Positions 25,040 through 32,670 of a DNA stretch of 64,000 bases are shown in pieces; the first letter of the stretch is position 1, and each line of letters opens with the position of its first letter. This DNA comes from an uncultured Myxococcales bacterium (GTDB lineage: Bacteria; Myxococcota_A; UBA9042; CAIXZC01): positions 1 to 64,000 of the forward strand of contig CAITUV010000044.1 of assembly GCA_903895725.1 (NCBI GenBank), read 5' to 3'. The notes beneath the pieces were generated by a model that saw nothing but the letters and a program-made list of their open reading frames with translations, ran no database searches and was not told the origin of the DNA. A program made the translations under genes and the position numbers.

Positions 25040-25528
25040 CTACTGGTTGCGCGCTTCTTCGAGGGCCTTCTGGAGCTCGAGCTCCTTGGTCTTGAACTCG
25101 GTTTCGAGCTTCTCGACTTCGGTGCGGGTGGCGGCCTCGATCTCCTGCTTCTTCTTCAGCGCGTCGGCATTGGCGGATTCGACCACGCCCTGCCCCTCTT
25201 CCTCTAGGGCCTTGATCTGGCTGGCGAGCAAGGCCTTGCGCTCCTCGATCTGCTTGTCGTAGATCGCCTGGAGATGTGCGGCGAGCTTCGTCTGAGAATC
25301 CGCATGATCCTTGAGCCAGATGGCAAAGGATTCCACCGGGATGCCGTGCTTCTTGCAGGCGTCCTGCACCTTTGCCAGATGAGCCTCGGGCGTCGGCTTG
25401 TCCAACTGAGCCAGCTCGACGGCCAGGTCCTTGAGGATCCCGTCTGCCTTCTCGTCGGCCAGCTTCTCCCGGCAGCCTGCCAGGCACGCCAGCGCCACGA
25501 GAACGAGGATGAGCTTTCCACCAGCCAT
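25040..25528 (-). CDS. Coiled-coil lipoprotein of unknown function
   Basis: 162 residues from ATG 25528. A hydrophobic signal ends in the lipobox CLAGC. The rest is Lys/Glu/Ala-rich, and the last ~90 residues form a likely coiled coil. No family was recognised. It precedes the lipoprotein gene at 24275 on the same strand with 48 bases between, so they may be co-transcribed. Confidence 0.72.
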   Translation of the reverse strand: MAGGKLILVLVALACLAGCREKLADEKADGILKDLAVELAQLDKPTPEAHLAKVQDACKKHGIPVESFAIWLKDHADSQTKLAAHLQAIYDKQIEERKALLASQIKALEEEGQGVVESANADALKKKQEIEAATRTEVEKLETEFKTKELELQKALEEARNQ

Positions 25529-25629
25529 GCTTGCGCCCCCCCAGGCAACCAAGTCCAAAGATACACCCGGTTAAGCTGGCACAAGAGGGGCGGCGTGTAA
25601 AGCGAAAAGTGGCGAATTCCACCCGCCGG

Positions 25630-26433
25630 TCAGTGGATCACGCGGAACCTGGACTTCTCCCGGCGACGAGCCAGCTCCTGGAGCCAGGTCTTGAGCTTTC
25701 GGGGGCGCCAGCGCCCCGTCAGCATGAGCCATCCGGCCAGCATTCCGCCGGCCTGCACGAAGAAGATCGGGTTGTTGCCCGTGAGGAACAGCAGCGCCTC
25801 CAGCGCGGCCAGGCAGAAGAACACCCACTTGCCCTTGAACGGAGGCGATCCGAAGACGGAGACGGGGGTTTCCCCGAATACGACCCAGAACGCGACCAGA
25901 AGCGCAAACGACGAAGCGTGGCTGCCCAGGTAGGGCACCGCCAGGGTCGAGGGCCAGAGCACCCCGGCACCGGCATGCAGGAGCCCGCCGACCACGCCGG
26001 CAGCGACGTAGAAGAAGAGGAAGTGCGTCGGCCTCCAGCGGCGGGCGAAGATGCCGCCCAGGCTCCACAGGATAGCCAGATCGAACAGGGCACCGAATGC
26101 GTCCGGGCGGGCATGGAACGGGAGGTGGGTGAGCACCACCCAGACGTGGCCGGACGACACGGCCCGGGCCGAAAGAACCACATAGTCGAGCAGAGGGAGG
26201 TCCCCGGCGATGACCACGACCAGGTAGAGGGCCGCCTGAAGGATCAGCAGCACCCTCACGAGCATGGGTAGGGCAAGAAACGATGCTTTGAGGCGGGCCC
26301 CGATGGACTGGCGTGGGACCCAGGGGTTGGGGCCGTAGGGGCTCCAGCCCGTGTGGAGGTGGCGCAGGCCATGCCCCTCATCCGGCTCAGAGGGCTTGCA
26401 GGCGCACGAGTCCGGAGGGAGCCGGCCGGTCAT
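25630..26433 (-). CDS. Rhomboid-fold membrane protein, probably inactive
   Basis: 267 residues with about six transmembrane segments. The VLTHLPFHARPDAFGALFDLAILWSLGG stretch (two parts: THLPFH and LFDLAILWSLG) is typical of rhomboids before and within TM2. The TM4 position has SHASSFALLVAF where active enzymes have GASG; a Ser is present. The TM6 position has VQAGGMLAGW where the catalytic His (AHLGG) is expected, so Gln replaces it. This suggests a rhomboid pseudoprotease. The start overlaps the XdhC stop (ATGA). The soluble N-terminus (~45 residues) has a Cys pair. The fold call is moderate. Confidence 0.62.
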   Translation of the reverse strand: MTGRLPPDSCACKPSEPDEGHGLRHLHTGWSPYGPNPWVPRQSIGARLKASFLALPMLVRVLLILQAALYLVVVIAGDLPLLDYVVLSARAVSSGHVWVVLTHLPFHARPDAFGALFDLAILWSLGGIFARRWRPTHFLFFYVAAGVVGGLLHAGAGVLWPSTLAVPYLGSHASSFALLVAFWVVFGETPVSVFGSPPFKGKWVFFCLAALEALLFLTGNNPIFFVQAGGMLAGWLMLTGRWRPRKLKTWLQELARRREKSRFRVIH

Positions 26434-27212
26434 TGAGCGACCTTGGGCTGGAACGAACGCCTGCGGTGATCGATGAGCTGGGCCGCGATACTGACTGCGA
26501 TCTCGGCCGGGGAGGAGCTGCCGATGGAAATCCCGACAGGCATGCAGACGCGCGCCAGGGTCTGGCCGGAAACCCCTTCGGCCTCCAGGCGCCTGCGAAA
26601 CTCAGCGGCCTTGTTCTTGCTGGCCATGATCCCGAGATACGGAGAATCCGTCTTCACGAGACGGTCGAGCAGCTCGAAATCGGAGGCATGCGATCGGGTC
26701 ATCACCAGGACGGCCGTGCGGGCCAGCCTGGTAAACGAGCTCAAGGCCTGCTCGAACGGCTGGCAGAGCACTCGTACGCCCGTGGGGAACGCGGCGGGAT
26801 CCGCCCACTCGGGCCGGTCGTCCACCACGGTCACCCGGAACTCGAGCCCGACCAGGAGGGGAGCGAGAGCCCGGCTGACGTGGCCGCAACCGAAGATCGC
26901 GACCTGGTAGCCGGACAACATGGGCTCCACGAACGCGACCATCCGACCGCCGCAAATCATGCCGACGTCGTTCTTGAGATCGATGTGCACCAGCCGGGGA
27001 CTCCCCTGCTCGAGGACTTCCCGGGCGTCCTGGATCAGGCGGTGCTCGACGGCACCGCCGCCCACGGTTCCGGAAATGCTCCCGTCTTCATACACGAGCA
27101 TGCGGGCCCCGGGAGACTGGGGAGCGCTGCCCACCGTCTCGACCACCGTGACCATGGCGAAGGCTCTGTCCTTCGACAGCGAGTCCACGAGCTGATTCCA
27201 GATTTGTGTCAT
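26430..27212 (-). CDS. XdhC/CoxI family protein
   Basis: 260 residues. The N-terminal XdhC_CoxI domain includes ETVGSAPQSPGARMLV and GTVGGGAVEH; the C-terminal Rossmann domain includes VAIFGCGHVSRALAPLL and VVDDRPEWA. XdhC proteins bind molybdenum cofactor and help insert or sulfurate it in xanthine-dehydrogenase-type enzymes. No such enzyme is encoded in this window; the AOR at 7182 uses a different, bis-pterin cofactor. It starts at ATG 27212 behind GAGGAG and overlaps the rhomboid-like gene by four bases. Confidence 0.9.
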   Translation of the reverse strand: MTQIWNQLVDSLSKDRAFAMVTVVETVGSAPQSPGARMLVYEDGSISGTVGGGAVEHRLIQDAREVLEQGSPRLVHIDLKNDVGMICGGRMVAFVEPMLSGYQVAIFGCGHVSRALAPLLVGLEFRVTVVDDRPEWADPAAFPTGVRVLCQPFEQALSSFTRLARTAVLVMTRSHASDFELLDRLVKTDSPYLGIMASKNKAAEFRRRLEAEGVSGQTLARVCMPVGISIGSSSPAEIAVSIAAQLIDHRRRSFQPKVAQ

Positions 27213-27234
27213 GTCGGTCTCCTCTGCCGGATTC

Positions 27235-29151
27235 TCAGGGAGCCTCGTCGAGCTCTACCACCAGAATCCAGGGTTCGCCGGCCCCTCGCTGAGCCGTGCC
27301 CGAGAGCTGCACGCAGATCACGGTGGCATTCTGACCACCCCGCTCGGGCCGCACCGGCTCCCCCGACTTCCCGGTCACCTGCTCCACGAGCTTGTCCGGC
27401 CCGTCGTAGAAGCTGACGGTCATGTCCACGTTGCGGGGGGGCGTCACCGTGAGCCGGGGAACGGGAGCCTCCAGCCGGATGCAATCCGTGTCGCCGGCCA
27501 GGGCCAGGTACCCCTTCATCTGTCTCGAGGCGCCGACAAGCAGCGTGGCATCCTCGGGACGGTTGTTCGGCTCCAGCTCCATCCCCTTGGTCTGGACCAG
27601 CGAGGACTGGAGCGTGTAGGTGGCCCCGGCGTTGAGCCCGGCTCCGGACAGCCTCACGACGATGGGATGGACCGGCAGCGCGAGATTGGGAACCACTTCC
27701 CCCTCCCCCTTGCCTCCGGTGTCATACCGCCCGAGCGGCGTGCGCCCATCTTCTTCGAACAGCTCGAGCACGGGGTCGATTCCCGGCACGCCGGTGAGCT
27801 GGAGGCGGAAGGCCGGATGCTCGTCCTCCGGGTCCGGAGAGGGAGCCTCCGCCGGGGCTCCGGCCGCTCCCGGACCTCCAGCCGCCGCCCCTTCCCCCGC
27901 AGATGCGGCTCCGGCATCCGGTGCCCCCTGCCCTGCCCCTTCGGCACCGGGCTCGGCGCCGGCGTCGTCGTCCGGCATGCTCAGGTCGGGAGGCTCGATC
28001 CGGAACCAGTCCTCGTCCCCCTCGAAGGCCAGCCAGCCGGACAGCGCCTCGTCCAGGTAGAGCCTCAGGGCCTGCTCCGGCGTGCCGTCCGGCTCCACCT
28101 CGGTGCGCTCCTGGAGCGGCTGGACCTCGACTGCGAGCGAGTACTCGCCGGCAATCGGCTTGCCCCCCTCCGGAGCAGACACGCGCAGGTAGTAGGAGGA
28201 CGATCCATCCAGGACCGCCACGTTCGGAATCACGAGCTTCTTTCCCTTGGCCGTGGCAACCGACAGGAGCTCGTCCCGACTCTGCGTATGGATCGACAGC
28301 ACGAGCCCGGCCCCCACCGGAGGAAGCAGCTCGACCGCGAGCCGGCTTGTCCCCGGGGTCACCTTCAGCAGGTCGGCCTGAAACCAATCCTGATCGTCGG
28401 CCCGCTGCATGACGCCCGACACACGGGCCGGCAACGTGAGCAGCTCGGCCTTGAGATGATCGTCGTTCGGCTCGGTCTCGACACCGGCCCGGGCCTCCTC
28501 GAGAACGAGCGTCAGGGTGTAGCTCTGCGGCTTGGAGACGGCCACCTTCTTTCCCACGGGGTAGACGTGCAGGAAGTAGCTGCCGTTGGCCAGCCGGAAG
28601 TTGGGCAGTTTCTCCCCCCTCCCTTTGCCCGAATTGTTCAGCGATACCAGGAGCTCGCGCCCCTTGAGCCCTTCACGATACAGCTCCAGCGAGAGGTCGA
28701 GCTTGCCGGCCGGCGACAGGTCGAGCTGGAGCACCCGGGGATGCTCCAGGTCCACGTCGAGCCGATACCAGTCGTGGTCGGGTCCCCCCTTCTCCCCGTT
28801 CGGGCCGATGCTCCCCCTCACCGTGCCGTGCACCGCGACGGTCTGGGCAGCTCCGGCATCGTTGTTGGGCTCCGTCTCATCGGCCACGACGGGCTCCTTC
28901 ACCGCCGGCTCCACGGGCCGCGGCACCTCGACTCGCGGCGGCAGCTCGATGCGCAGCGCCATCTCCTCGTCCGAGAGGAACTGCGGGCGCACCACGGTCG
29001 GCGCGCCGCTCTCTCCCGGACGCTGCGCCGTCAGATTGAGGGCCTCCCGCTGCACGACCCCCTGCGGTGCCCTCTCCTCGCTGCCGCAGGCGCAAAGCCC
29101 CGTCGCAAGAACGGACAGGAAGAGAAGCCGGGAAAAGCGCACGGGGAGCAT
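27235..29151 (-). CDS. Lipoprotein with four PPC-type domains
   Basis: 638 residues. The lipobox is TGLCAC. At least four pre-peptidase C-terminal-like domains can be picked out by the paired signatures EPNND...DHDWYRLD, EPNDD...DQDWFQAD, EPDGT...DEDWFRIE and EPNNR...DTDCIRLE. Between the third signature pair and the rest lies a ~55-residue Ala/Gly/Pro/Asp low-complexity stretch. PPC domains are beta-sandwiches common in secreted proteins, usually attached to peptidases; here there is no catalytic domain. Its start codon overlaps the stop of the OmpH gene (TAATG), so the two are coupled. Confidence 0.82.
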   Translation of the reverse strand: MLPVRFSRLLFLSVLATGLCACGSEERAPQGVVQREALNLTAQRPGESGAPTVVRPQFLSDEEMALRIELPPRVEVPRPVEPAVKEPVVADETEPNNDAGAAQTVAVHGTVRGSIGPNGEKGGPDHDWYRLDVDLEHPRVLQLDLSPAGKLDLSLELYREGLKGRELLVSLNNSGKGRGEKLPNFRLANGSYFLHVYPVGKKVAVSKPQSYTLTLVLEEARAGVETEPNDDHLKAELLTLPARVSGVMQRADDQDWFQADLLKVTPGTSRLAVELLPPVGAGLVLSIHTQSRDELLSVATAKGKKLVIPNVAVLDGSSSYYLRVSAPEGGKPIAGEYSLAVEVQPLQERTEVEPDGTPEQALRLYLDEALSGWLAFEGDEDWFRIEPPDLSMPDDDAGAEPGAEGAGQGAPDAGAASAGEGAAAGGPGAAGAPAEAPSPDPEDEHPAFRLQLTGVPGIDPVLELFEEDGRTPLGRYDTGGKGEGEVVPNLALPVHPIVVRLSGAGLNAGATYTLQSSLVQTKGMELEPNNRPEDATLLVGASRQMKGYLALAGDTDCIRLEAPVPRLTVTPPRNVDMTVSFYDGPDKLVEQVTGKSGEPVRPERGGQNATVICVQLSGTAQRGAGEPWILVVELDEAP

Positions 29152-29672
29152 TACTTCGCCTGGTTGTAACGCTTGATCACTTCGGGAGTCACGTCGAGGG
29201 AAGGCTGGAAGTAGAGCACAGTCCCCTCGGACCGGTCGAGGATGAGCGTGAACCCTTCGCTCAGCGCCAGGTCCTGGATCACCTCTCCCATCTTCTTGAG
29301 GATCGGCTCGAGCAGCTCGGCCTTCTTCTTGGCCAGCGTGGTCTGGTTGTCGACGTAGAGCTTCTGGAGCTCCATCATCTCCTTTCTATACTTCTCCAAC
29401 ATATCTTTCTTGCCCGCCTCTGACATGAGGGGCATCTGCTTCTGCATGTCCTCTTCCATTTTCTGGACTTTCTCGACTTTGGTGTCCAGCTCCTTCTGCT
29501 TCTGGGCGGTGAGCTTCTCCAACTTCTCCTTGGCGGCCTTGCCTGCCTTGGTCGAAGCGACCGCGAGCTGGAGGTCGACGACGCCGATCTTCGTCTGGGC
29601 CGAGGCCTCGTGGGCCGTCAGGGCCGTCGCGACAAGCAGAACTACCAGACCGATGCGGTTGAAACACCTCAT
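29151..29672 (-). CDS. OmpH/Skp family periplasmic chaperone
   Basis: 173 residues: a signal peptide ending ASAQ, the family start TKIGVVDLQLAVASTKAG, a long Lys/Glu/Met-rich coiled coil forming the tentacle, and the closing strand FTLILDRSEGTVLYF. Skp holds unfolded outer-membrane proteins in the periplasm. ATG 29672 follows GGAAGGAG. It is not next to bamA or lpxD as in many Gram-negatives but is translationally coupled to the PPC lipoprotein, which may be a client or a chance neighbour. Confidence 0.88.
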   Translation of the reverse strand: MRCFNRIGLVVLLVATALTAHEASAQTKIGVVDLQLAVASTKAGKAAKEKLEKLTAQKQKELDTKVEKVQKMEEDMQKQMPLMSEAGKKDMLEKYRKEMMELQKLYVDNQTTLAKKKAELLEPILKKMGEVIQDLALSEGFTLILDRSEGTVLYFQPSLDVTPEVIKRYNQAK

Positions 29673-29745
29673 GAGCGACTCCTTCCACGCGTTCTCAAGG
29701 CCCGCGCTTCTACCGGAAAAGGCTGCAGGCGTCAACATCCTGCAG

Positions 29746-30771
29746 CTACCCATTGCCGGTCTCGACCTCGATACAACAGTTCCCGCCCACCTCCCGGGCC
29801 TTGAGCAACGCTTCCTCGGCCAGCTGGAGCATGAGCTCGACGGACGGCTCCTCCAGCCCTCTGGCCGGGTAACTGCACAGCCCGAGCGAGGCGGTGAGCG
29901 GCACGGTCCTGCCCGACACGACGAAGTGCGAGCCCCGCATCTGGTCCAGGATCTTGGTGGCCAGCACCCTCAATCCGGAGCGGGGGGTCCCCAGCACCAG
30001 GACGGCAAAGCTGTCGGCACCGTTTCGCATGACCCAGTCGGTGCGGCGGCTGACGGCCTGCAGACGCTTGCTCACCTCGGCCAGGACCAAGTCGGCAAAA
30101 GCATGCCCGTATTGCCGGATGATGGATGCATAGTCGTCCACCTGGATGAGGAGAAGACCGACCGGTCGATCGTAGCGCACGGCCCAATCGAGGAGAAACC
30201 GGCCGTGCTGGAAGAGGATCTTGCGGGCCCTGGCACCGGTTACGGGATCCTGGTCCTCGCGCTCCCACAGCTTCATTCGGGTATCGTGAAGGTCGACGAG
30301 CGTCTCGGCGAATGCGGCCAGGGTGGGGCCGACCCCGTTGCCGATGATCCGCAGGGCCGCAACGGCCGGGGCCGCGGCACCGGCCCGGTTCTTCTCGAGC
30401 CCGTAGAGGTCATTGAGCCGCAGAATGCGCACGGAATCGGAATCGCACAGCAGAGCCTCGGTGCGAAGCGTCACGGCGACGGCCTCCTCGAGCCCGTTGA
30501 CCGGCTCCCTGGAGCAGGCGTAGGCCTGGTCGAGCTTCCACCTCAGGCGGGAGTGGGTGATTTCAGGATTCGGGAGGGCCGAAGGGACCAGGCCGGCCTC
30601 GAATCCGCCGCGCACGATGCGGAACTGCTCGATCCGTTCCCGCTTCTCGGCAACCAGCTTCTCGAAGGCCGAGGCAGCCCCGGGGGTTGCAAACGGAGCG
30701 GTCCTGAACGAGTTGTACATTCGGGCCGCCACGGATTCCAATTCGACACAGACATCGATCGTCTGGAGCAT
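29746..30771 (-). CDS. Degenerate GGDEF-domain protein
   Basis: 341 residues. The C-terminal ~170 residues are a GGDEF fold: DPVTGARARKIL, then a VGLLLIQVDDYASIIRQYG segment, then the signature position RNGADSF instead of [YF]GGDEF. With GADSF the diguanylate cyclase site should be inactive, though GTP or c-di-GMP binding remains possible. No RxxD inhibitory site was seen before it. The N-terminal ~170 residues are helical (ESVAARMYNSF and FEKLVAEKRERIEQF), reminiscent of ferritin-like or rubrerythrin helices; this is only a resemblance. It follows the O-antigen-ligase-like gene by 57 bases. Confidence 0.8.
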   Translation of the reverse strand: MLQTIDVCVELESVAARMYNSFRTAPFATPGAASAFEKLVAEKRERIEQFRIVRGGFEAGLVPSALPNPEITHSRLRWKLDQAYACSREPVNGLEEAVAVTLRTEALLCDSDSVRILRLNDLYGLEKNRAGAAAPAVAALRIIGNGVGPTLAAFAETLVDLHDTRMKLWEREDQDPVTGARARKILFQHGRFLLDWAVRYDRPVGLLLIQVDDYASIIRQYGHAFADLVLAEVSKRLQAVSRRTDWVMRNGADSFAVLVLGTPRSGLRVLATKILDQMRGSHFVVSGRTVPLTASLGLCSYPARGLEEPSVELMLQLAEEALLKAREVGGNCCIEVETGNG

Positions 30772-30828
30772 GTCTCCACCTCGGCACGTCCCGTGCGGGG
30801 CTCGACGGGCGACGGCATCATACCGCGG

Positions 30829-32547
30829 TCACCGCGGGTCCGGCAAACAAAACGGATTGTCCGTGCACACCGCCCGCCGGATGGCACGGAAGTCCTTGCG
30901 CCCCGGCCAGAGGCTCACTGCACGGGTGATGTGACGCCACGCCTCCTCCTTCCTGCCGGCAAGCCGATACAGCTCGGCCAGATTCGCATGGGCCGTTCCG
31001 AATCTTGGATGCCAGCGGACCGCGGTTTCCAGATGCTGAATCGCCCGACCCAGGTTGCCGTTTCGGGCCCGACAGACGCCGGCTGCCACGGCCGTGTTGA
31101 CATCGGGGCTCACGCTCAGAGCCCGCTCAACAAGTCCGCAGCCGGCCTCGATATTCCCGGATTCGATCTCGTCGAGCCCGCGCTGGAGGGCGGCCCCGCT
31201 GTGCCACGGGTCCAGGAGAAGAGCGGTCCGGTATCCCCCGTTCACGTACAGGGCATCGACCGAGACCATCCACAACGGAGCTGCTGCCAGAAACAGCGCG
31301 GCCGGCCAGGCGAGCCATCGGGCAAATCGGCGGACCGTCGAGTCGTCCCCCTCTTCCCCCCTCGCCGTGGTCCCCGGAGCCGGGGCGCAGGCCAATCCGA
31401 GCCAGAGGAATGCCAGAATACGGCCCGGATAGTGTGCAAGCGAAACCGAGCCCGTCGCGCACACCCCGGCTGCGATGATGCCCGCCGCTGCCAACCCCGC
31501 CTGACCGAACCCCGAGCCCCCGGCCCCGAACCCCGCCCTTACGGCCCTCGCCAGCGCGTACCCGAACAACAGGAGCAGCACCAGCGGAGGCAGCAGCCCC
31601 CTTTCGACCCACAGGTGAAGCCACTCATCGTGCGCATGCCGGGCGTTGGTCCAGAGTGGGAGCAGGTCCGGGGCTGCCGCCACGGTCCTGGCCTGGTGCT
31701 CCAGGAAGCACCCCGGGAACGCTCCGACGCCCTGCCCCGTCAGCGGCTGTTCCAGCGCACAGTCCAATCCGACTCGAACCAGGTAGAGCCGCCCCTCCCC
31801 CCAGGTCACGGTTGCCGCCAGGATGATCCCTGCCAGCACCCCGGCGGCAAGCAGCGGCAAGACGACCCTCGTCCCCGGCCATCCTCCCCGGCCGGGCCGA
31901 ATGCGCAGCCACGAAAGCCCCATCGACGCCAGCACGACCACCACGCCCGCAGCGGCCAGCCGGGCCGTGACCGACGGCACGAGCGCAAGCAGGAGAACGG
32001 CGCCTAGGCTGGCCGCCACGGCCAATCCACGGGCAACCCCCCGAAGCGAAAAGGTCCCCCACAGAGCGGCTGGAAGCGCCATGGCCACCAGCTCGGCCGC
32101 GAGGTCTGGATTCCCCAGCGTCCCCCCTCCGGCCAGCAGGGCGTACCCCAGCAGCGGTCGGCCAATCACGACTTCGATGGCGGCCGGAACCACCACGAGG
32201 AGAATCGTGCCGCTACCCCAGGCAGCCAGCCGTTCGCCGAACCGCCCCTCCTGTGCCGACGCCCCAGCGACCAGGAACACCGCCACTCCGACCAGGTCCA
32301 GGTGCGATGCCAGAACCGCCTGCCGGGCCGATGCCGGGAAGAGCACCGACGGCAGTGAAACCGCCAGATACGACAGGGCGAGGATGAGCCCGGGATCCGG
32401 TGCGGCAAGCCGGGGCCGAACCAGGGCCACGGCCAGCACCACACCGGCCACCAGCGCCTTTGCCGGCGCAAACGACGAGAAGAACGGGAACGCGGCCAGC
32501 GCCACGGCCGGCACCAGGAAGAGCAGGAGCGCCCCCTTATTCCTCAT
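30829..32547 (-). CDS. O-antigen ligase/polymerase-like membrane protein with TPR tail
   Basis: 572 residues, Leu/Ala/Val-rich, with about ten or eleven transmembrane segments. The long periplasmic loop holds TNARHAHDEWLHLWVERGLL, which matches the H[NA]xxL...WxExG region of the O-antigen ligase (WaaL/Wzy, PF04932) family. The C-terminal ~130 residues look like TPR helices (LVERALSVSPDVNTAVAAG and LETAVRWHPRFGTAHANLA). Such fusions are common in non-enteric polysaccharide polymerases. No glycosyltransferases lie nearby, so whether it acts on lipopolysaccharide, exopolysaccharide or protein glycans is open. Confidence 0.78.
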   Translation of the reverse strand: MRNKGALLLFLVPAVALAAFPFFSSFAPAKALVAGVVLAVALVRPRLAAPDPGLILALSYLAVSLPSVLFPASARQAVLASHLDLVGVAVFLVAGASAQEGRFGERLAAWGSGTILLVVVPAAIEVVIGRPLLGYALLAGGGTLGNPDLAAELVAMALPAALWGTFSLRGVARGLAVAASLGAVLLLALVPSVTARLAAAGVVVVLASMGLSWLRIRPGRGGWPGTRVVLPLLAAGVLAGIILAATVTWGEGRLYLVRVGLDCALEQPLTGQGVGAFPGCFLEHQARTVAAAPDLLPLWTNARHAHDEWLHLWVERGLLPPLVLLLLFGYALARAVRAGFGAGGSGFGQAGLAAAGIIAAGVCATGSVSLAHYPGRILAFLWLGLACAPAPGTTARGEEGDDSTVRRFARWLAWPAALFLAAAPLWMVSVDALYVNGGYRTALLLDPWHSGAALQRGLDEIESGNIEAGCGLVERALSVSPDVNTAVAAGVCRARNGNLGRAIQHLETAVRWHPRFGTAHANLAELYRLAGRKEEAWRHITRAVSLWPGRKDFRAIRRAVCTDNPFCLPDPR

Positions 32548-32568
32548 TCCATTTCCCTGCAGGTTGGC

Positions 32569-32662
32569 GCGGTCGCCTGAGGCGCCTGGAAACCCACGGA
32601 TCGGAGCGAAGCTCCCCGGCCTTCCATTCTAGCTCCGCCCGCCGGTGCGGTCGCCTGAGGCG
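32569..32662. repeat. Paired 16-bp direct repeats around a hairpin
   Basis: The 16-bp sequence GCGGTCGCCTGAGGCG occurs at 32569-32584 and 32647-32662. Each copy contains the palindrome CGCCT-G-AGGCG. Between them GGAGC-GAA-GCTCC (32603-32615) forms a further hairpin. The block fills the gap between the HEAT-repeat gene and the ligase-like gene. It could be terminator/attenuator structure or a dispersed REP-like element. Confidence 0.6.
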
Positions 32663-32670
32663 TGTTAAGA

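Noticed and set aside
26430..27212. XdhC as maturation factor for the AOR at 7182
   Set aside because: XdhC serves xanthine-dehydrogenase-type molybdoenzymes; AOR uses a tungsten bis-pterin with a different route, and the genes are 17 kb apart.
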